A DNA stretch of 43,520 nucleotides from the NCBI GenBank assembly GCA_934201705.1, contig CAKPXF010000023.1:1-43520 (forward strand). Direction: 5' to 3'. Positions 42,030 through 43,520 of the stretch are shown here, in pieces (position 1 is the first letter of the stretch; each line of letters starts with the position of its first letter). A program made the position numbers and the translations under genes. This DNA is from an uncultured Bacilli bacterium. GTDB lineage: Bacteria; Bacillota_I; Bacilli_A; RFN20; CAG-631. Below the pieces are notes generated by a model. It did no database searches, was not told where the DNA came from, and saw nothing but the letters and a program-made list of their open reading frames with translations.

Positions 42030-43049
42030 ATGAAAGAAAAGAAAGCATTGAAAAAAAAGATAATTTTGATTTTTACTCCAATTTTAGTTTTATTAGTAAT
42101 TTTAGGATTTTTGGTTGCTTTTAAATTAGATAAAGATAAGAATAATAACACAGACAATACTTTAACTAATGAAGAAAGTGATGTTTCTTACACATATAGC
42201 AATGTGTATTTGCTAGATAAAGATAATATGCTAATTCCATTAAGCATCAAATATCAAACAATTGATAATAAGGCAGAAGAGTTAATGTATTTAGTATCAT
42301 TATTAAAGGAAGATAGTAAAATAGCAAATAAACAATTTAAGGGGTTAATTCCAAGCTCTACAAAAGTTAATTCAATGGAACTAAATAATGAAATACTAAA
42401 CATTAATTTTTCAAATGAATTTAAAAGTTATGATAGTAAAAATGAATTAAGAATACTTGAAGCACTTACCTGGACATTCAATGATCTTGATTACGTAAAA
42501 GGCTTAACATTAGCAATTGATAATAATAAATTAACTTCAATGCCAGTTAATAATACGCCAATTAATGGTGTATTAACTAAACAATTTGGAATTAATAATT
42601 ATGCTTTAACTACGGCAATTTTAGGTAATAGTGTAAGGGTATTAAGCTATTATGAAAAAGAAATTGATAATAAATTTTATTATGTTCCTGTAACTCATTA
42701 TGTATCTAATAAGGATAAATTATCAATATATGATTTAACAATTAAATCATTGTTTAAGGATCCTGGAATTACATCATCATTAAATGTTTGTAGGTGCTTT
42801 GATGAAACAGAACTTGTGGCAAGTAGTATTGTAAAGGATAAGAAGCTATATTTATCATTAACAGAAGATATATTATTTGATGAATCAACAGTTTCCTTAG
42901 ATGTTTATAAAATAATTAAAGAAACAACATCTTTACTTGATGTTAGTGATGTTTGTTTCTTAATGGATTTAGAAGAAGTAAAAGTAAATGGTAGTAAGGA
43001 TGAAACATCATCTGTTAGCAAAATTGTTTTAAACAATTATTATATTTAA
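42030..43049 (+). CDS. GerM-domain membrane-anchored protein
   Basis: 339 residues. A basic start and one membrane helix (about 12-31) with no lipobox Cys, then an outside part with two GerM-like domains: IPSSTKVNSMELNNEILNIN, with NFSNEF, in the first and VCRCFDETELVASSIVKDKK, with LYLSLTEDI, in the second. GerM proteins occur in spore-formers, where they support engulfment and germination, but single domains are also found elsewhere. GAGG lies 8 bases before the ATG. It stands alone between terminators. Confidence 0.8.
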   Translation: MKEKKALKKKIILIFTPILVLLVILGFLVAFKLDKDKNNNTDNTLTNEESDVSYTYSNVYLLDKDNMLIPLSIKYQTIDNKAEELMYLVSLLKEDSKIANKQFKGLIPSSTKVNSMELNNEILNINFSNEFKSYDSKNELRILEALTWTFNDLDYVKGLTLAIDNNKLTSMPVNNTPINGVLTKQFGINNYALTTAILGNSVRVLSYYEKEIDNKFYYVPVTHYVSNKDKLSIYDLTIKSLFKDPGITSSLNVCRCFDETELVASSIVKDKKLYLSLTEDILFDESTVSLDVYKIIKETTSLLDVSDVCFLMDLEEVKVNGSKDETSSVSKIVLNNYYI

Positions 43050-43057
43050 TATTAAAA

Positions 43058-43083
43058 GCACTTCAAACAATGAAGTGTTCTTA
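43058..43083 (+). terminator. Terminator-like hairpin after the GerM-domain gene
   Basis: Stem gcacttca 43058-43065 with tgaagtgt 43071-43078 (one G-U). The T run is short. Confidence 0.55.
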
Positions 43084-43097
43084 AATATAATTAAAAT

Positions 43098-43139
43098 AGG
43101 CTATAAAGAATAAATAAACTCTTTTATAGCCTTTATTTA
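43098..43139. terminator. Second terminator hairpin, possibly bidirectional
   Basis: Stem aggctataaa 43098-43107 with tttatagcct 43123-43132, perfect, followed by ttattt. Confidence 0.65.
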
Positions 43140-43466
43140 TATATCGTTTTTCACAAATGCGCTAATTTTATTATTTGAATTAGTTACAATTATAAAGAAT
43201 AATTAACAAAAATTAAAAATTACAGGAAAAACAAATCAAACTAAGAAGTGTTATAGATTTTTCTTTCTGTTTACTTTTACAACTTTCCTTATATACTACA
43301 TATTATTTGACTTTTATAGCATTATTTATATTATAGATAATGAAAATGAAACATATGCATTTAATTTTTTAATTCATAAATTTTACTAACATTACTTAAT
43401 AGTTTGTCAATCAAATCTATGCTGTTATTTAATTGTAGTATATTTGTAAAAGTCAACATCAAAATG
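43140..43466. other. Intergenic, no gene recognised
   Basis: AT-rich with only short frames in both directions and no convincing hairpin or promoter. Confidence 0.5.
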
Positions 43467-43520
43467 TTATTTTTCGCCAAACTCAAAATGCATGATTTGG
43501 TTAAGCGTCTTCTTCGAATA
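43467..43520 (-). CDS. Possible 3' end of a minus-strand gene running off the window
   Basis: The minus strand reads 17 codons, YSKKTLNQIMHFEFGEK, then TAA at 43469-43467. The base composition is a little richer in G+C than the preceding intergenic stretch. Too short for a family call. Confidence 0.25.
   Translation of the reverse strand, partial: YSKKTLNQIMHFEFGEK

Overview
The window is very AT-rich bacterial DNA (about a quarter G+C by eye) that reads with the standard code (TGG for Trp). It suggests an anaerobic, low-GC Firmicute of the Bacilli/Erysipelotrichia-Mollicutes neighbourhood. Support comes from a flavodiiron protein, a one-operon type IV pilus machine, the Firmicute gene order rpsU-yqfC-yqfD-phoH, and a GerM-domain protein. 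The last three hint at a lineage that forms spores or once did. No tRNA, rRNA or CRISPR array was seen.

Positions 1-23.6 kb are an accessory region built around large pilin-like surface proteins. Five genes or gene parts belong to the family: 1-1151 (3' part only), 5103-7310, 8716-10944, 13014-14942 and 21758-23623, plus a headless fragment at 18197-18715. Each complete gene starts with a class III prepilin leader and pilin stalk, then a shared repeat-rich middle and a variable beta-helix-like C-terminus. Three of them (5103, 8716, 21758) share an unusual promoter in which a pure G run (10, 8 and 9 G) fills the end of the spacer between TTGAAA and TATAAT/TATACT. The spacers are therefore 17, 15 and 16 bp. 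This is the layout of a slipped-strand, phase-variable promoter, and the three loci show three tract lengths. It is the most interesting system here.

Between these genes lie two paralogous proteins of unknown function (1286, 11092), a flavodiiron protein, an IS1595-like element with perfect 25-bp ends, and a candidate structured RNA or leader (12690-12827). There is also a defence-like block: a HEPN-like protein, an OLD/AAA ATPase and a broken Toprim/RloB-like partner fused in frame to the pilin fragment. A three-gene operon (nitrilase-fold enzyme, winged-helix protein, unknown) follows.

Positions 23.6-25.3 kb are decayed: tandem repeats, an IS remnant and a dead copy of the major pilin. Positions 25.3-31.4 kb form the pilus operon: major pilin, an intrinsic terminator, minor pilin, PilM-like protein, minor pilin, PilX-like protein, PilD, PilC, PilB. 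It probably matures and assembles the large pilin-adhesins encoded upstream.

Positions 31.5-33.3 kb hold a dead AbiEi antitoxin and an AAA_14/DUF4143 ATPase with a palindrome across its promoter. From 33.4 kb on the DNA is mostly housekeeping: rsmE, mtaB, deoC, a hypothetical gene, murI, a decayed foreign patch (37.2-37.6 kb), rpsU, yqfC, yqfD, phoH, glnS and a GerM-domain gene. The last 470 bases hold terminators and perhaps the tail of a minus-strand gene.
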